A stretch of 64,000 bases of DNA from Verrucomicrobiales bacterium (lineage in GTDB: Bacteria > Verrucomicrobiota > Verrucomicrobiia > Verrucomicrobiales > DEV007), in assembly GCA_029213265.1 (NCBI GenBank), contig JARGNG010000001.1, forward strand, positions 234,306 to 298,305. Reading direction: 5' to 3'. Under the pieces are notes generated by a model. That model worked only from the letters and a program-made list of their open reading frames with translations, did no database searches and was not told the origin of the DNA. A program made the translations under genes and the position numbers. This document shows positions 16,020 through 24,504 of this stretch, piece after piece; position 1 is the first letter of the stretch; every line of letters starts with the position of its first letter.

Positions 16020-17384
16020 TCAACCGAACAACCCTTTCTTCTTCACCACGATTTGCTTGCCGTTCAGATCTTTCAGAACCGAGTTGAGATTTTGAATGCC
16101 TTCTGCCAGGGTGCCCACCTGGTGTTCGATGGCACCGACCGACTGGATCCGCATTTTGTCGAGGGAGTCAAAAAACTCAGAGTCGAGTTTGGACTCGTAT
16201 TCCTTCGTGCGTCGGGTCATCGCATCGAGTTGTTTCTCTACGGCATCGGCCACTTTCTCATGTTGCGAGATCTGATCGGTGAGGCTCTCCGACATCCCTT
16301 TTTGAACGCTCTCGAATCGTCCCATGATATCTTTCTGATTGCTTGCCATGGCATCCCCGATTGCTTTGAGAAGAGATGCGTCCGACCCCACGTTTGAATT
16401 GGCTCCCCCGTCGTTGAGCCGCTTCAGGAGATTGTCGATGCAGTATTCATCGACGTCGGTAACGAGATCGTCTTCTTCGTTTTGCAGCGCACTGGCAGGG
16501 AAGCTGAGAAGGATACTGAATACGAGAGCAAGAAGGGTTGTGTCGAAGGCCACTCCCATATCGCCCAACACTTTCGTGAGAGGCTCTTTGATCGCGCTCA
16601 TATCGCCGCCTTCACCGGCTCCGAGAACAGCGTCGAATCCACCGATCGCGCCACCGATACCGACAACCGTTCCGATGAAACCCATGATCGGGATTGCCCA
16701 GAGGAAAACTTTCACCATGGAATAACTTCCGCTGACTTTGGCCGCATCGACTTCGGACTGGGAAGTGATCATCTGTGCGACTTCGGGATTGCTCTGACGA
16801 ACATAGAAAAATTCAAGCGCTTTTCGAATCCGGTTCACGATGTAGGTGTTCCTAAGTGGCTTGGGAAAATTGATCAGGTTATCGTGAAACAGTTTCAAGT
16901 TGGTCGGAGTGATTTCCTCATCAATGTCGGTCGGGAGTGCTTGAATCAACATCGCCCGGCGCTGTTTGCGGATATTAACGGCCTTCAAGACGAGGATCGC
17001 CAGACACCAGAACATCAGGATCGTAGTCGCATACTGAACTTTGCCCCGGAGTGTGAAGAGATCGCGGAGGTAGTTGCCTTCGGGCAGGAGATGCATAACC
17101 ACGTACCAGATCAGCGTTGCCAATACTCCCAATCCTCCTGCGATCCAGATATTAACCGACGAGGGGTGAGGGCCGGAAGGCGTGGAGCTGAGATCAAGTT
17201 CAGGAAGGCTGTCGTAGTACTGATCCGCCATATCCTCAGCCGCATGTTCCTCTTCATGGGATTGGGCGCCAAAGTCCTCCGGAATCTGGATGCGACCAGC
17301 GCAACCGGGGCACTTAACGGTCTTTCCAGCGAGGTCAGCTTCGGCCTGGAGGGTGATGTTGCAGGTAGGGCAGGCAAAATTCAT
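16020..17384 (-). CDS. MotA/TolQ/ExbB-type proton channel with N-terminal zinc ribbon
   Basis: 454 residues. The first 35 residues are a zinc ribbon (CPTCNITLQAEADLAGKTVKCPGC). Helices near 75-95 and 115-135 precede a cytoplasmic loop. The MotA/ExbB core follows (about 225-330): FLWAIPIMGFIGTVVGIGGAIGGF and then MGVAFDTTLLALVFSILLSF, with the conserved Thr/Gly residues of the channel helices. A C-terminal tail of about 120 residues is helical and coiled (MASNQKDIMGRFESVQKGM). It is the first gene of a three-gene minus-strand operon with two ExbD-like stators. The AT-rich region above 17384 probably carries the promoter. Confidence 0.85.
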   Translation of the reverse strand: MNFACPTCNITLQAEADLAGKTVKCPGCAGRIQIPEDFGAQSHEEEHAAEDMADQYYDSLPELDLSSTPSGPHPSSVNIWIAGGLGVLATLIWYVVMHLLPEGNYLRDLFTLRGKVQYATTILMFWCLAILVLKAVNIRKQRRAMLIQALPTDIDEEITPTNLKLFHDNLINFPKPLRNTYIVNRIRKALEFFYVRQSNPEVAQMITSQSEVDAAKVSGSYSMVKVFLWAIPIMGFIGTVVGIGGAIGGFDAVLGAGEGGDMSAIKEPLTKVLGDMGVAFDTTLLALVFSILLSFPASALQNEEDDLVTDVDEYCIDNLLKRLNDGGANSNVGSDASLLKAIGDAMASNQKDIMGRFESVQKGMSESLTDQISQHEKVADAVEKQLDAMTRRTKEYESKLDSEFFDSLDKMRIQSVGAIEHQVGTLAEGIQNLNSVLKDLNGKQIVVKKKGLFG

Positions 17385-17553
17385 AGGGGAAATAAGATCG
17401 GATAGGTCTCAAAATCTTCTCGAAAGATAACATGATTTGAGAAGGGTCACAGGATCTTACGCGCTGGGCTGAGTGTTTTTCGAGGAAAAAATATTGAAAT
17501 ACTTTTTCGCTGGCTAAGTAACCCGTTCGAGAGTGTATTTGGAGATCATTGCG

Positions 17554-19128
17554 ATGATGGGGAGGAAACCATACGGGCAGCTCTTTGCTCTGGCCGCGGG
17601 AATCGTTCTCGTCCCCGGTTGCGCGCTTCAAATTAAGGTCGACGAGGACTGGAATCTCCGCAAAAACCGCCCGATCCCGCTCGGGGAAGTTTCCGGTACC
17701 TGGCAGCAAATTCGGAACGGCGAGCTTCCCACGGACGAGCAACTTGCAACCTACAATAAGTCGGTTCGCAGCTCGGTAGTCCAGATTGCAAAAAACTGGA
17801 GTAACGACAAAGCAACACTTTCGGAAATTGATACTACGGAAGGCACCGTTCAGATCGATGTGAATCCCGGTGCGATTCGCGAAGTGGATATGATCGACGA
17901 GGTCATTCCAGCTGATTTTGTCAGGGTGAAAAAGGGGTTTGATGAGTCGACTCATGTTGACGGGGTGGGTGCTCCCTTGATGGTGAGGAAGCGATGGTCG
18001 GAATCAGATCCCATGATCCCATCGACCGGGCTTTGGTATCCGGTCACGGGTATCCTGAATTTTGATCAGCCTCATCGTCCGATTCTCGAACTCTATGATC
18101 CTACGAGGCAGCCCCACCTTGTGTCGAACGGACGGAGTGTGCCTCTCTCCGTTGACTATACCGCCACCTTTGCGAGAGATTTTCAGGATCGTCAGCGGCA
18201 GTTTGTTGATGTGGGGGGGCTCCTTCAGTTCGACAAGTTCGCGGATCGAATGGGCATGTACCGGATTTCCGCTTTTGATCCGGAAAAGCGGGTTTGCGTC
18301 CTCGTTCATGGAATTAATTCCACCCCGATGACCTGGCACGTATTTCTGAATCAAGCCTACGATGATCCGGAAATTCGGCAGCGATACGAATTCTGGACCT
18401 TCGGTTATCCGACCGGGGCGCCAATTCCCTATCTCGCGGAAAAGCTCCGGAATTCGATTGAGAATATGCGTTCGTTCCGTGCGAAGAAAGGAGCCACCAA
18501 CGAGGGATTTGTGCTCGTAGGTCACAGCATGGGAGGGCTTCTTTCAAAAGCGGCTACGCAACGCGGGGGGCAATCGGATTGGGATAAGTTGTTTAAAGTT
18601 TCGATCGAAGAGCTCGAGGTTTCCGAGAAAGACCGCGAGATTCTCAGAAACCTGGTCTATTACGAGCCCGTTTCCGGCATCGAGAGGGTTGTGCTCTGTG
18701 CCGTTCCCCACCGGGGCAGTAAGTTGGCAGCCAAGCCCGGAGCGAGGTTGATAGGCGATTTGATTCAGGTGCCGCAGCAACTGGCACAACTAACCAAGGA
18801 TATCGTGAAGCAAAGTGGCTACGCGTTGACCCCGTTGGGGCTGGAACTGGCAGACAAGCCGAATTCGATTTCCCAACTCAATCCCAAGTCGCGGGTCCAT
18901 TCGGAGTATCTCAACAAGCCTCTGAATCCGAATGTGGAGTTTTATTCCGTTCTTGGAAGGAAGAATCCATCCGATCCCCTGCACGAGTCCACTGACGGGG
19001 TGGTTCCCTACACCAGTGCGCATATCGAGGGTGTGGTTTCCGAAACCGTGATCGATGGATCCCCTCATGGGGTTCACCGGACTGACGGGGGAATCCGGGA
19101 GATCCTCCGGATTCTCAAAATGCCGTAG
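17554..19128 (+). CDS. Alpha/beta-hydrolase lipoprotein
   Basis: About 524 residues from ATG 17554, which has GGAG 9 bp upstream; the earlier GTG 17533 would displace the signal peptide. The lipobox is VPGC (Cys23). The hydrolase domain lies in the second half: VLVHGINSTPMTW forms the oxyanion strand, GHSMGG carries nucleophile Ser325, and STDGVVPY with PHGVHR supplies the probable Asp and His. PHRGS after the nucleophile is typical of PGAP1/lipase-like hydrolases. The first 230 residues are a secreted domain I do not recognise. A membrane-anchored lipase or esterase; substrate unknown. Confidence 0.85.
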   Translation: MMGRKPYGQLFALAAGIVLVPGCALQIKVDEDWNLRKNRPIPLGEVSGTWQQIRNGELPTDEQLATYNKSVRSSVVQIAKNWSNDKATLSEIDTTEGTVQIDVNPGAIREVDMIDEVIPADFVRVKKGFDESTHVDGVGAPLMVRKRWSESDPMIPSTGLWYPVTGILNFDQPHRPILELYDPTRQPHLVSNGRSVPLSVDYTATFARDFQDRQRQFVDVGGLLQFDKFADRMGMYRISAFDPEKRVCVLVHGINSTPMTWHVFLNQAYDDPEIRQRYEFWTFGYPTGAPIPYLAEKLRNSIENMRSFRAKKGATNEGFVLVGHSMGGLLSKAATQRGGQSDWDKLFKVSIEELEVSEKDREILRNLVYYEPVSGIERVVLCAVPHRGSKLAAKPGARLIGDLIQVPQQLAQLTKDIVKQSGYALTPLGLELADKPNSISQLNPKSRVHSEYLNKPLNPNVEFYSVLGRKNPSDPLHESTDGVVPYTSAHIEGVVSETVIDGSPHGVHRTDGGIREILRILKMP

Positions 19129-19197
19129 AGAATTGTGCCGCCAAAAGGGCGCATTTCCGGATTTCCATTTCCGCTTCTGTTCGCTAGGCTTCGCGTC

Positions 19198-20238
19198 ATG
19201 AAGCAAATTTCGTTATGGATTTCACTGAGCGCAGCAGCGTGCGTCTTTCTTTTTCTGGTCGCTTGCGAGCAGAGTGCCTCTTCCGCAGCTCCCGACAAGC
19301 CTATCAGCGTCCTGCTGATTGACGGGCAAAACAATCATGCCTGGGTGGAGACTTCCCCAGTGCTGAAAGAGATTCTCGAAAGTTCAGGAAGGTTTGCCGT
19401 GACGGTTTCCACCTCCCCGCCGGCAGCTCCGAAACCTCCCCGTAAACCGAAGGAGAATTCCCCGCAGGCCAATGAGAAGTTCGCTTCCGATATGAAAGTC
19501 TGGGAAGGGAATGTTGCGGCCTTCAAAAAGGAGATTAGTCCGAAGTGGGCGGCGTGGCGCCCTGATTTTGCGGTCTACGATGTGGTTGTCTCCAACTACA
19601 ACGGAGAACCCTGGCCTGAGCAGGTGAAGAAGGCGTTCGAGGAGTATGTCGGTGGCGGTGGTGGCTTTGTTGCGGTTCACGCGGCGAACAACTCGTTTCC
19701 CGAGTGGCCTGCCTATAATGAAATGATCGGTGTCGGAGGATGGGGAGGTCGCAGTGAACTTTCCGGGCCTTATCTTCGTATGCGCGACGGTGCCTGGACC
19801 AACGATCCGACGGCTGGAAAAGGTGGTTCCCACGGAAAGCGTCATGAGTTTTTGGTCGAGACCCAGAACGCCCACCCTATCATCGATGGCCTTCCTTCCA
19901 AGTGGCTCCATGCCGAGGACGAGTTGTATGATCGCCTCCGCGGTCCTGCGAAAAACGTCACTGTTCTCGCCGCCGCCCATTCAAAGGAAGACACAGGAGG
20001 ATCCGGGGAGTGGGAGCCGATGCTGATGACAATCGGATTCGGAGAAGGGCGTGTCTTTCACACCACTCTCGGGCACAACACGGTTTCCATGGGAGACGTC
20101 GGATTCGCGGAAACCCTGAAGCGCGGAACCGAGTGGGTTGCTACAGGAGAAGTTACCTTTCCCGCCGTCGGTGCCGATCAGATGGCTCCCGACGAAGTTG
20201 TGCTTCGCAAAGCGGCGGCTCCGGCTGCAGCCGAATAA
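19198..20238 (+). CDS. ThuA-like domain lipoprotein
   Basis: About 346 residues from ATG 19198. The lipobox is LVAC (Cys23). The remainder matches the ThuA-like class I glutamine-amidotransferase fold: [51 protein letters not shown] and [11 protein letters not shown]. ThuA was named for trehalose use in Rhizobium; in PVC bacteria the domain is abundant in secreted proteins next to sugar oxidoreductases, with no proven substrate. A Pro/Lys-rich insertion (about 73-105) separates two strands. The gene is monocistronic and ends at a hairpin. Confidence 0.88.
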   Translation: MKQISLWISLSAAACVFLFLVACEQSASSAAPDKPISVLLIDGQNNHAWVETSPVLKEILESSGRFAVTVSTSPPAAPKPPRKPKENSPQANEKFASDMKVWEGNVAAFKKEISPKWAAWRPDFAVYDVVVSNYNGEPWPEQVKKAFEEYVGGGGGFVAVHAANNSFPEWPAYNEMIGVGGWGGRSELSGPYLRMRDGAWTNDPTAGKGGSHGKRHEFLVETQNAHPIIDGLPSKWLHAEDELYDRLRGPAKNVTVLAAAHSKEDTGGSGEWEPMLMTIGFGEGRVFHTTLGHNTVSMGDVGFAETLKRGTEWVATGEVTFPAVGADQMAPDEVVLRKAAAPAAAE

Positions 20239-20261
20239 GGAGATTTCGATATCGACGACAC

Positions 20262-20301
20262 AACAGGGTTAGGTCGATGATCTAACCCTGTTTGTTTTTG
20301 C
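20262..20301 (+). terminator. Terminator formed by copy A of a 31-nt palindrome
   Basis: AACAGGGTTAG (20262-20272) and CTAACCCTGTT (20282-20292) form an 11-bp perfect stem with a 9-nt loop, followed by TTTGTTTTT. The 31-nt core has the same length and arm sequence as elements at 51508-51538 and 60331-60361, so it belongs to a small dispersed repeat family that here acts as a terminator. Confidence 0.75.
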
Positions 20302-20348
20302 GGCGCGCTACCTCACGGGAGGAGGTGGCAATGGGGAAGGTCTTTCCC

Positions 20349-20774
20349 CTACGCCATCACGGGACCGGCATCTCCTTCTCCGGATTCGGCTTCCGTTTCC
20401 CGCTCACGGCGTTCGGCGCGCTCTTTGCGTTCACGGATCACTTCATCAGCGGCCCGCTTACCGGCGTCAGAGCCTTCGCGAAATCCGTCGGTAATATTTT
20501 CCGGAGTGATTTCTTTGAGGAGCTCGGTTCCAAACGCGGTGGCGTAGGAAAGCGCATAGGCGAGATCGTGGACTCCTTTCGCGAAGTCCTCTTTCGCCTT
20601 GGGCATGGCTTTTTCAAATGCCTTTTTGGCGTCTTCTGCTCCGGTTCGAAACGCATCTTCGACGGACTTGGTGAAGTCTTTCGGCGTGCTTTCTGCCTCG
20701 GTGTGCGGAGTGGACTCCTCTGCCGGGATTTCGTCGGATGGGGGGGGCGTATCAGGATCGGTATTCATGGTCAT
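20349..20774 (-). CDS. Small acidic helical protein
   Basis: About 141 residues from ATG 20774 (ATG 20768 also possible). A longer upstream open frame exists, but it overlaps the receiver gene and has Arg-rich, non-coding character. The start is Asp/Pro/Glu-rich and disordered. Residues about 35-125 are amphipathic helices rich in Ala, Lys and Glu (DAKKAFEKAMPKAKEDFAKG; LAYALSYATAFGTELLKEI). No signal peptide or transmembrane helix is visible. It lies 92 bp downstream of the membrane-tethered receiver gene and may be its partner (inference). No known family. Confidence 0.55.
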   Translation of the reverse strand: MTMNTDPDTPPPSDEIPAEESTPHTEAESTPKDFTKSVEDAFRTGAEDAKKAFEKAMPKAKEDFAKGVHDLAYALSYATAFGTELLKEITPENITDGFREGSDAGKRAADEVIRERKERAERRERETEAESGEGDAGPVMA

Positions 20775-20865
20775 GTTTTCTTTCACGTTCCCACTTTCCC
20801 CGAAAATCTTCGAGTCATCGACTACAAAGGGGCGCTCTGATTGTAATGCCGGCCATTCTGCTGCG

Positions 20866-21753
20866 CTACAGGGGGCGGGCGCTGTTTTCGGCTTCCCCGC
20901 TGGAGAACGGTGGCGTCTCCTCCGGAGCAGGTGCCTCGGGTGCCACCTCTTCTGTGGGGGCTTGATCGCCCGCCGGTTTTGCTTCGTCAGCTGTTTTCGT
21001 GGAATCGTTCGCCGCCGCGGGCTTGAACATGGCGCTGATATCCGCCTTCGCATTTTCCCAGACGGGCTCAAGCTTTTTCAGCCATCCGAAATGGAGAGCC
21101 GCCCAGATCAAGCCGCCGATCGCGACCAGTATCCAGAAGTCCATGCGCCATCTTTTGCGAAGGGCATCGACCTTCTTCTCGATTTGGTCCAGCTTCTCGC
21201 CCTGCCTCTGCAGTTGCGACTGGACAGAGTCGGGTGCGGGCTCCACGGGGAGTCCACCTTCCGGGTCTGGATTGAGGGCGTCTGTTTCGAGCTCCCGTTT
21301 TGCCGCTTCGAGCTCTTCATGAGCTCGAAGGATAAGTGGCTCCAGCTTTTCAAATTCAACAGGCTTGGAGAGAAAGTATTCGGTGAGGAGGCGTGACGAG
21401 GCAAAACTGTGAAACTCATCTTCCAACTCCTCAGAAGGATACCCGGTGATCATGGTGACACTGAGTGGGCGCGGTGTTGATTGGCTCAACTCCTCCATGA
21501 CTTCAATTCCGTTCATTCCGGGCATCTGGTAGTCGAGCGTAACGAGTTCGATCGATTCTTCGGTTTCGATCAGCTCAAGTGCTTCCTGCCCGTTTCTGGC
21601 GGTAAATACTTCGGAAAAGCCGACGTATTCTCGCAGAAATGTTTTCAAGCCGAGCTGGAAAGCAGGGTCTTCATCGACGACAAGAATCGCCGCGCTACCG
21701 GGGGAAGGGGGAAACTCAAGGGGGCTGGCTTCGCTGGGCAGTCCGATGCTCAT
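20866..21753 (-). CDS. Receiver-domain protein with C-terminal transmembrane anchor
   Basis: 295 residues. Residues about 20-145 are a CheY-like receiver: acidic pocket VVDEDP (Asp27, Asp29), phosphoacceptor Asp74 (LDYQMPGMNG), Thr103 (MITGYP) and Lys130 (FLSKP). A charged linker and short coiled coil (about 175-200) are followed by one transmembrane helix (about 205-224, FWILVAIGGLIWAALHFGWL) and a Pro/Glu/Ala-rich tail of about 70 residues. A receiver with no DNA-binding or enzymatic output and a single membrane helix is unusual. It is transcribed away from the EboE gene. Its kinase is unknown; the hybrid kinase at 45.5-48.6 kb is one candidate. Confidence 0.8.
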   Translation of the reverse strand: MSIGLPSEASPLEFPPSPGSAAILVVDEDPAFQLGLKTFLREYVGFSEVFTARNGQEALELIETEESIELVTLDYQMPGMNGIEVMEELSQSTPRPLSVTMITGYPSEELEDEFHSFASSRLLTEYFLSKPVEFEKLEPLILRAHEELEAAKRELETDALNPDPEGGLPVEPAPDSVQSQLQRQGEKLDQIEKKVDALRKRWRMDFWILVAIGGLIWAALHFGWLKKLEPVWENAKADISAMFKPAAANDSTKTADEAKPAGDQAPTEEVAPEAPAPEETPPFSSGEAENSARPL

Positions 21754-21890
21754 GATTTTGTGGAGAAGGAGTGAATTTCTCAGTTTTGAGAAGTGCAGGG
21801 TCGAAGTCCAGCATTGTTTCAGAAATTGAGCATATTTCTACGTATCCTTTGTCTTGCGACGGGCTTGTTCCGCGGTTTCTGTTTTGGCGT

Positions 21891-23078
21891 ATGCGTCTAC
21901 TACATGACATTGATCTGGGTTATTGCACAAATATCCACCGGGGAGAAACCTGGGCGGAGACATTTGCCGGCCTTCGGGATTACACGAATCAGGTTCGGCA
22001 GCGGGTCTGCCCGAATGATCGCTACGGGATCGGGCTGCGCCTGAGCGCCTTTGCGGCAAGGGAATTGGCGGACGATCGCTCGCAGTTGGACGATTTCCGT
22101 GCCTGGATGGATCGCAATGATTCCTACGTTTTCACGATCAATGGTTTTCCTTTCGGAACTTTTCATGGCAGCCGGGTCAAGGAACAGGTCTATGTGCCTG
22201 ACTGGACCACTCCGGAGCGCCTCGCCTACACGACTCAGCTTTTCGATCTTCTCGTAGATCTGGCTCCGGATGAAAAATCACTCAGCGTGAGCACTCTTCC
22301 CGGTTCGTTTAAAGAGTTCATCCGCCCGGAAACAGAAGGGGAGCAACTTTCCGCGATGGTGAAAAATCTTCGCGCTTGTGTGGATCACATCGAGGCACTG
22401 CGGGAAAAAACAGGAAAAGATCTCCACCTGGGACTCGAGCCGGAGCCGTTGGGCCTTTTTGAAACGACCCCCGAAACCGTCGAGTTTTTCGGGCGAGTTT
22501 TGGAAGGATGCAGCGCAGATGAGTCGGAGCGGATTTCCCGCAATCTCGGCGTAAATTACGATACCTGTCATCTTGCGATCGAATATGAAGAGCCCGCAGA
22601 GGCCATCGGACGCCTGCGGGACGCGGGAGTGCGGATCAGTAAGGTCCATCTGAGCTCCGCTCTCCGTTTGGAGCCGGGCGACGAGGCCGTCAAGCGTCTG
22701 GAGGCATTTCAGGACGAAATCTACCTTCACCAGGTCGTTGTCCGGAATGGAAGTGAGGTGACGGAGCGCTTTCGTGATTTATCGGACGCACTATCCTGGT
22801 ATAAAGACAGCCCGGACGGGGCTGGCGATGAGTGGCGGGTGCATTTTCATGTGCCGATCCACGCGCAACCCGAAGCCTTGTTCGCCGATACGAGAGATCA
22901 CATTTCGGGCCTCCTCGCCCTTTTGGGGAAAGATCCGGGATGGTGTTCCCATTTTGAAATGGAAACCTATACCTGGGAAGTTCTTCCTGTGGAGATCCGA
23001 ACAGGCGATGTGGTGGACCAGTTGGTGGCCGAGTATGACTGGTGCCTGGGCGAGTTTCGGACCAACCAGTTGGCTTGA
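21891..23078 (+). CDS. eboE: EboE-like TIM-barrel protein
   Basis: About 395 residues from ATG 21891; the longer frame to 21771 is not protein-like. The family signature is clear at the N-terminus: GYCTNIHRGETW, RYGIGLRLSAFAARELADD, NGFPFGTFHGSRVKEQVY, PDWTTPERLAYT. EboE belongs to the ebo cluster (eboA-F), which in cyanobacteria and others is linked to export or trafficking of secondary-metabolite precursors. None of the other ebo genes (UbiA-type prenyltransferase, TatD-like, dehydroquinate-synthase-like) is in this window, so the gene appears solitary here. Sugar-isomerase-like TIM-barrel residues (His, Glu) are present but unassigned. Confidence 0.85.
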   Translation: MRLLHDIDLGYCTNIHRGETWAETFAGLRDYTNQVRQRVCPNDRYGIGLRLSAFAARELADDRSQLDDFRAWMDRNDSYVFTINGFPFGTFHGSRVKEQVYVPDWTTPERLAYTTQLFDLLVDLAPDEKSLSVSTLPGSFKEFIRPETEGEQLSAMVKNLRACVDHIEALREKTGKDLHLGLEPEPLGLFETTPETVEFFGRVLEGCSADESERISRNLGVNYDTCHLAIEYEEPAEAIGRLRDAGVRISKVHLSSALRLEPGDEAVKRLEAFQDEIYLHQVVVRNGSEVTERFRDLSDALSWYKDSPDGAGDEWRVHFHVPIHAQPEALFADTRDHISGLLALLGKDPGWCSHFEMETYTWEVLPVEIRTGDVVDQLVAEYDWCLGEFRTNQLA

Positions 23079-23094
23079 GTCGCGATCCGTAAAC

Positions 23095-23682
23095 TTAGCG
23101 ATTCAGACTTTGGGAATCGGGAGATGCGTCATCCCGATTCGGAAAGGCAAAGTCGACATTGGGCGTAGCATTTCCAAAAGCGGAACCGTTCTCGGGATCT
23201 CCCGCGATCATTCGGTCGAAGTTGGGAAGAGAGACTTCAGAGGCAGTTGCCGATTCAGCCTCCATGGCAGCCTGCTTTTCAGCGTTGAATGCCTGTTGTT
23301 CAGAGTGGGAGCGGCTTTCGTTGAGCTGTTCTTCGATTGTTTGCAGGAGTTCTTTCAACTGAAATGGTTTCGAAAGGATGATGCTTCGAATTCCCCCGGT
23401 GTCGGCGAGGCTCTGCGCTTCCCGTGCGATACCAGTCAAGAGAACGACCGGGATATATCGAAGGGAGAGGTCGGCTCGAAGGTCCGCAAGGACGCGTCCT
23501 CCGTCCCGCTCGGGCATCATCACATCGAGAAGAATGAGGTCAGGAAGATAATGTCGAGCCGTGTTGATCGCGAGAAGGGGATTATTCTCAACAACCGGCT
23601 CATAGCCGAACTTGGCGAGGGTCTTCGCAAGCAGGGTTGTCAGAGCGACGTTGTCGTCAATAATCTGAATGTTGATTTTCAT
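23095..23682 (-). CDS. Stand-alone response regulator receiver protein
   Basis: About 195 residues from ATG 23682. A complete receiver domain occupies residues 1-120: IIDDN acidic pocket, phosphoacceptor Asp53 (LLDVMMPERDG), Thr83 and Lys105 (LSKPF). The remaining 75 residues are polar, rich in Glu, Ser, Ala and Asn, with no output domain. The gene ends 17 bp from EboE (convergent). It could be a phosphorelay intermediate like CheY or Spo0F. An AT-rich region above it (about 23700-23760) probably holds the promoter. Confidence 0.85.
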   Translation of the reverse strand: MKINIQIIDDNVALTTLLAKTLAKFGYEPVVENNPLLAINTARHYLPDLILLDVMMPERDGGRVLADLRADLSLRYIPVVLLTGIAREAQSLADTGGIRSIILSKPFQLKELLQTIEEQLNESRSHSEQQAFNAEKQAAMEAESATASEVSLPNFDRMIAGDPENGSAFGNATPNVDFAFPNRDDASPDSQSLNR

Positions 23683-23760
23683 TCGGCAGTTTGACACAGA
23701 TATTAAATGAAAATTATGGTAATTACAATTATTTAATTTTAACTTTCTAAATAGATCACA

Positions 23761-23798
23761 AAAAATCCCGCCTCAGAGAGATATTCTCCGGGGCGGGA
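23761..23798 (-). terminator. Intrinsic terminator after the cupredoxin gene
   Basis: TCCCGCC (23766-23772) pairs with GGCGGGA (23792-23798). On the minus strand the hairpin is followed by a run of at least six U residues (complement of the A tract ending at 23765). It lies 26 bp after the azurin-like stop codon. Confidence 0.7.
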
Positions 23799-23823
23799 AG
23801 TAAGAAAAAAAGGATCCTTGTGC

Positions 23824-24288
23824 CTACTTCACGACTTTCATCACACCATTCATAATGGCCCAATGCCCAGGGTAGGTGCAGATGTAAGGATAGTCTCCGG
23901 GCTCTTCAGGAGCAGTGAACTCGATCGTTTCCTCTTCACCGGGCTGGAGCAGCTTGGAGTGAAAAAGAATGTCCTCGGATTCCGGAATTGCATTCTTTTC
24001 GGTGAGGAAGGTGGGGTCGGCAAGGCCGGCGTTCGATGCCATACCCACGACATCTTTCTTGCCCGGCTTAACGATGAGGATGTTGTGCGGCTGTCGGTTT
24101 ACGCTGTCAGCGGGATTGATCAGCGTCAATTTGACAGTCTGGCCGGGCTTTACGGTGAATTCTTTCACATCGTAAAGGAACTGTGTTTTATCGGCCGTAA
24201 TTTTCACTTCGGCGGCATCCTCGCCAATGGCAGGAAGAACCGGAGCAAGAAGGGCGATCGCGGTAATGGTCGTAAGAATTGTCTTCAT
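23824..24288 (-). CDS. Azurin-like periplasmic blue-copper protein
   Basis: 154 residues with a signal peptide cleaved near residue 22. The type 1 copper site is complete: His68 (QPHN), Cys137, His142 and Met146 in CTYPGHWAIM, the Cys-x4-His-x3-Met spacing of azurin. Azurins carry electrons in the periplasm between respiratory or nitrogen-oxide enzymes. Length is slightly above azurin (about 128 mature residues). No partner oxidase or reductase is adjacent. The gene stands alone with its own terminator and a long AT-rich region upstream. Confidence 0.9.
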   Translation of the reverse strand: MKTILTTITAIALLAPVLPAIGEDAAEVKITADKTQFLYDVKEFTVKPGQTVKLTLINPADSVNRQPHNILIVKPGKKDVVGMASNAGLADPTFLTEKNAIPESEDILFHSKLLQPGEEETIEFTAPEEPGDYPYICTYPGHWAIMNGVMKVVK

Positions 24289-24504
24289 GGGTGTCTTGTT
24301 TCAATAGTGGGATTGAAATGAATGGCGCGTAGCTTCCGATTAATCTGCCGTTTGGTCAATGGGGATACGTCTCTTCTGTGGATTTAGGGACGAAAGAAAT
24401 TTTTGGAAATAAATTATAAAAATAACTTGGAAAATATTCAATAAACGGTAAATTTATGGAAATTTGATATATCCCAGAAATTCTACCTTTCCCATTTAAA
24501 TAGA

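Noticed and set aside
13414..17384. Assignment of the stator operon as a Zorya defence system
   Set aside because: ZorB has an OmpA-like domain and the locus carries ZorC/D or ZorE genes; neither is seen here.
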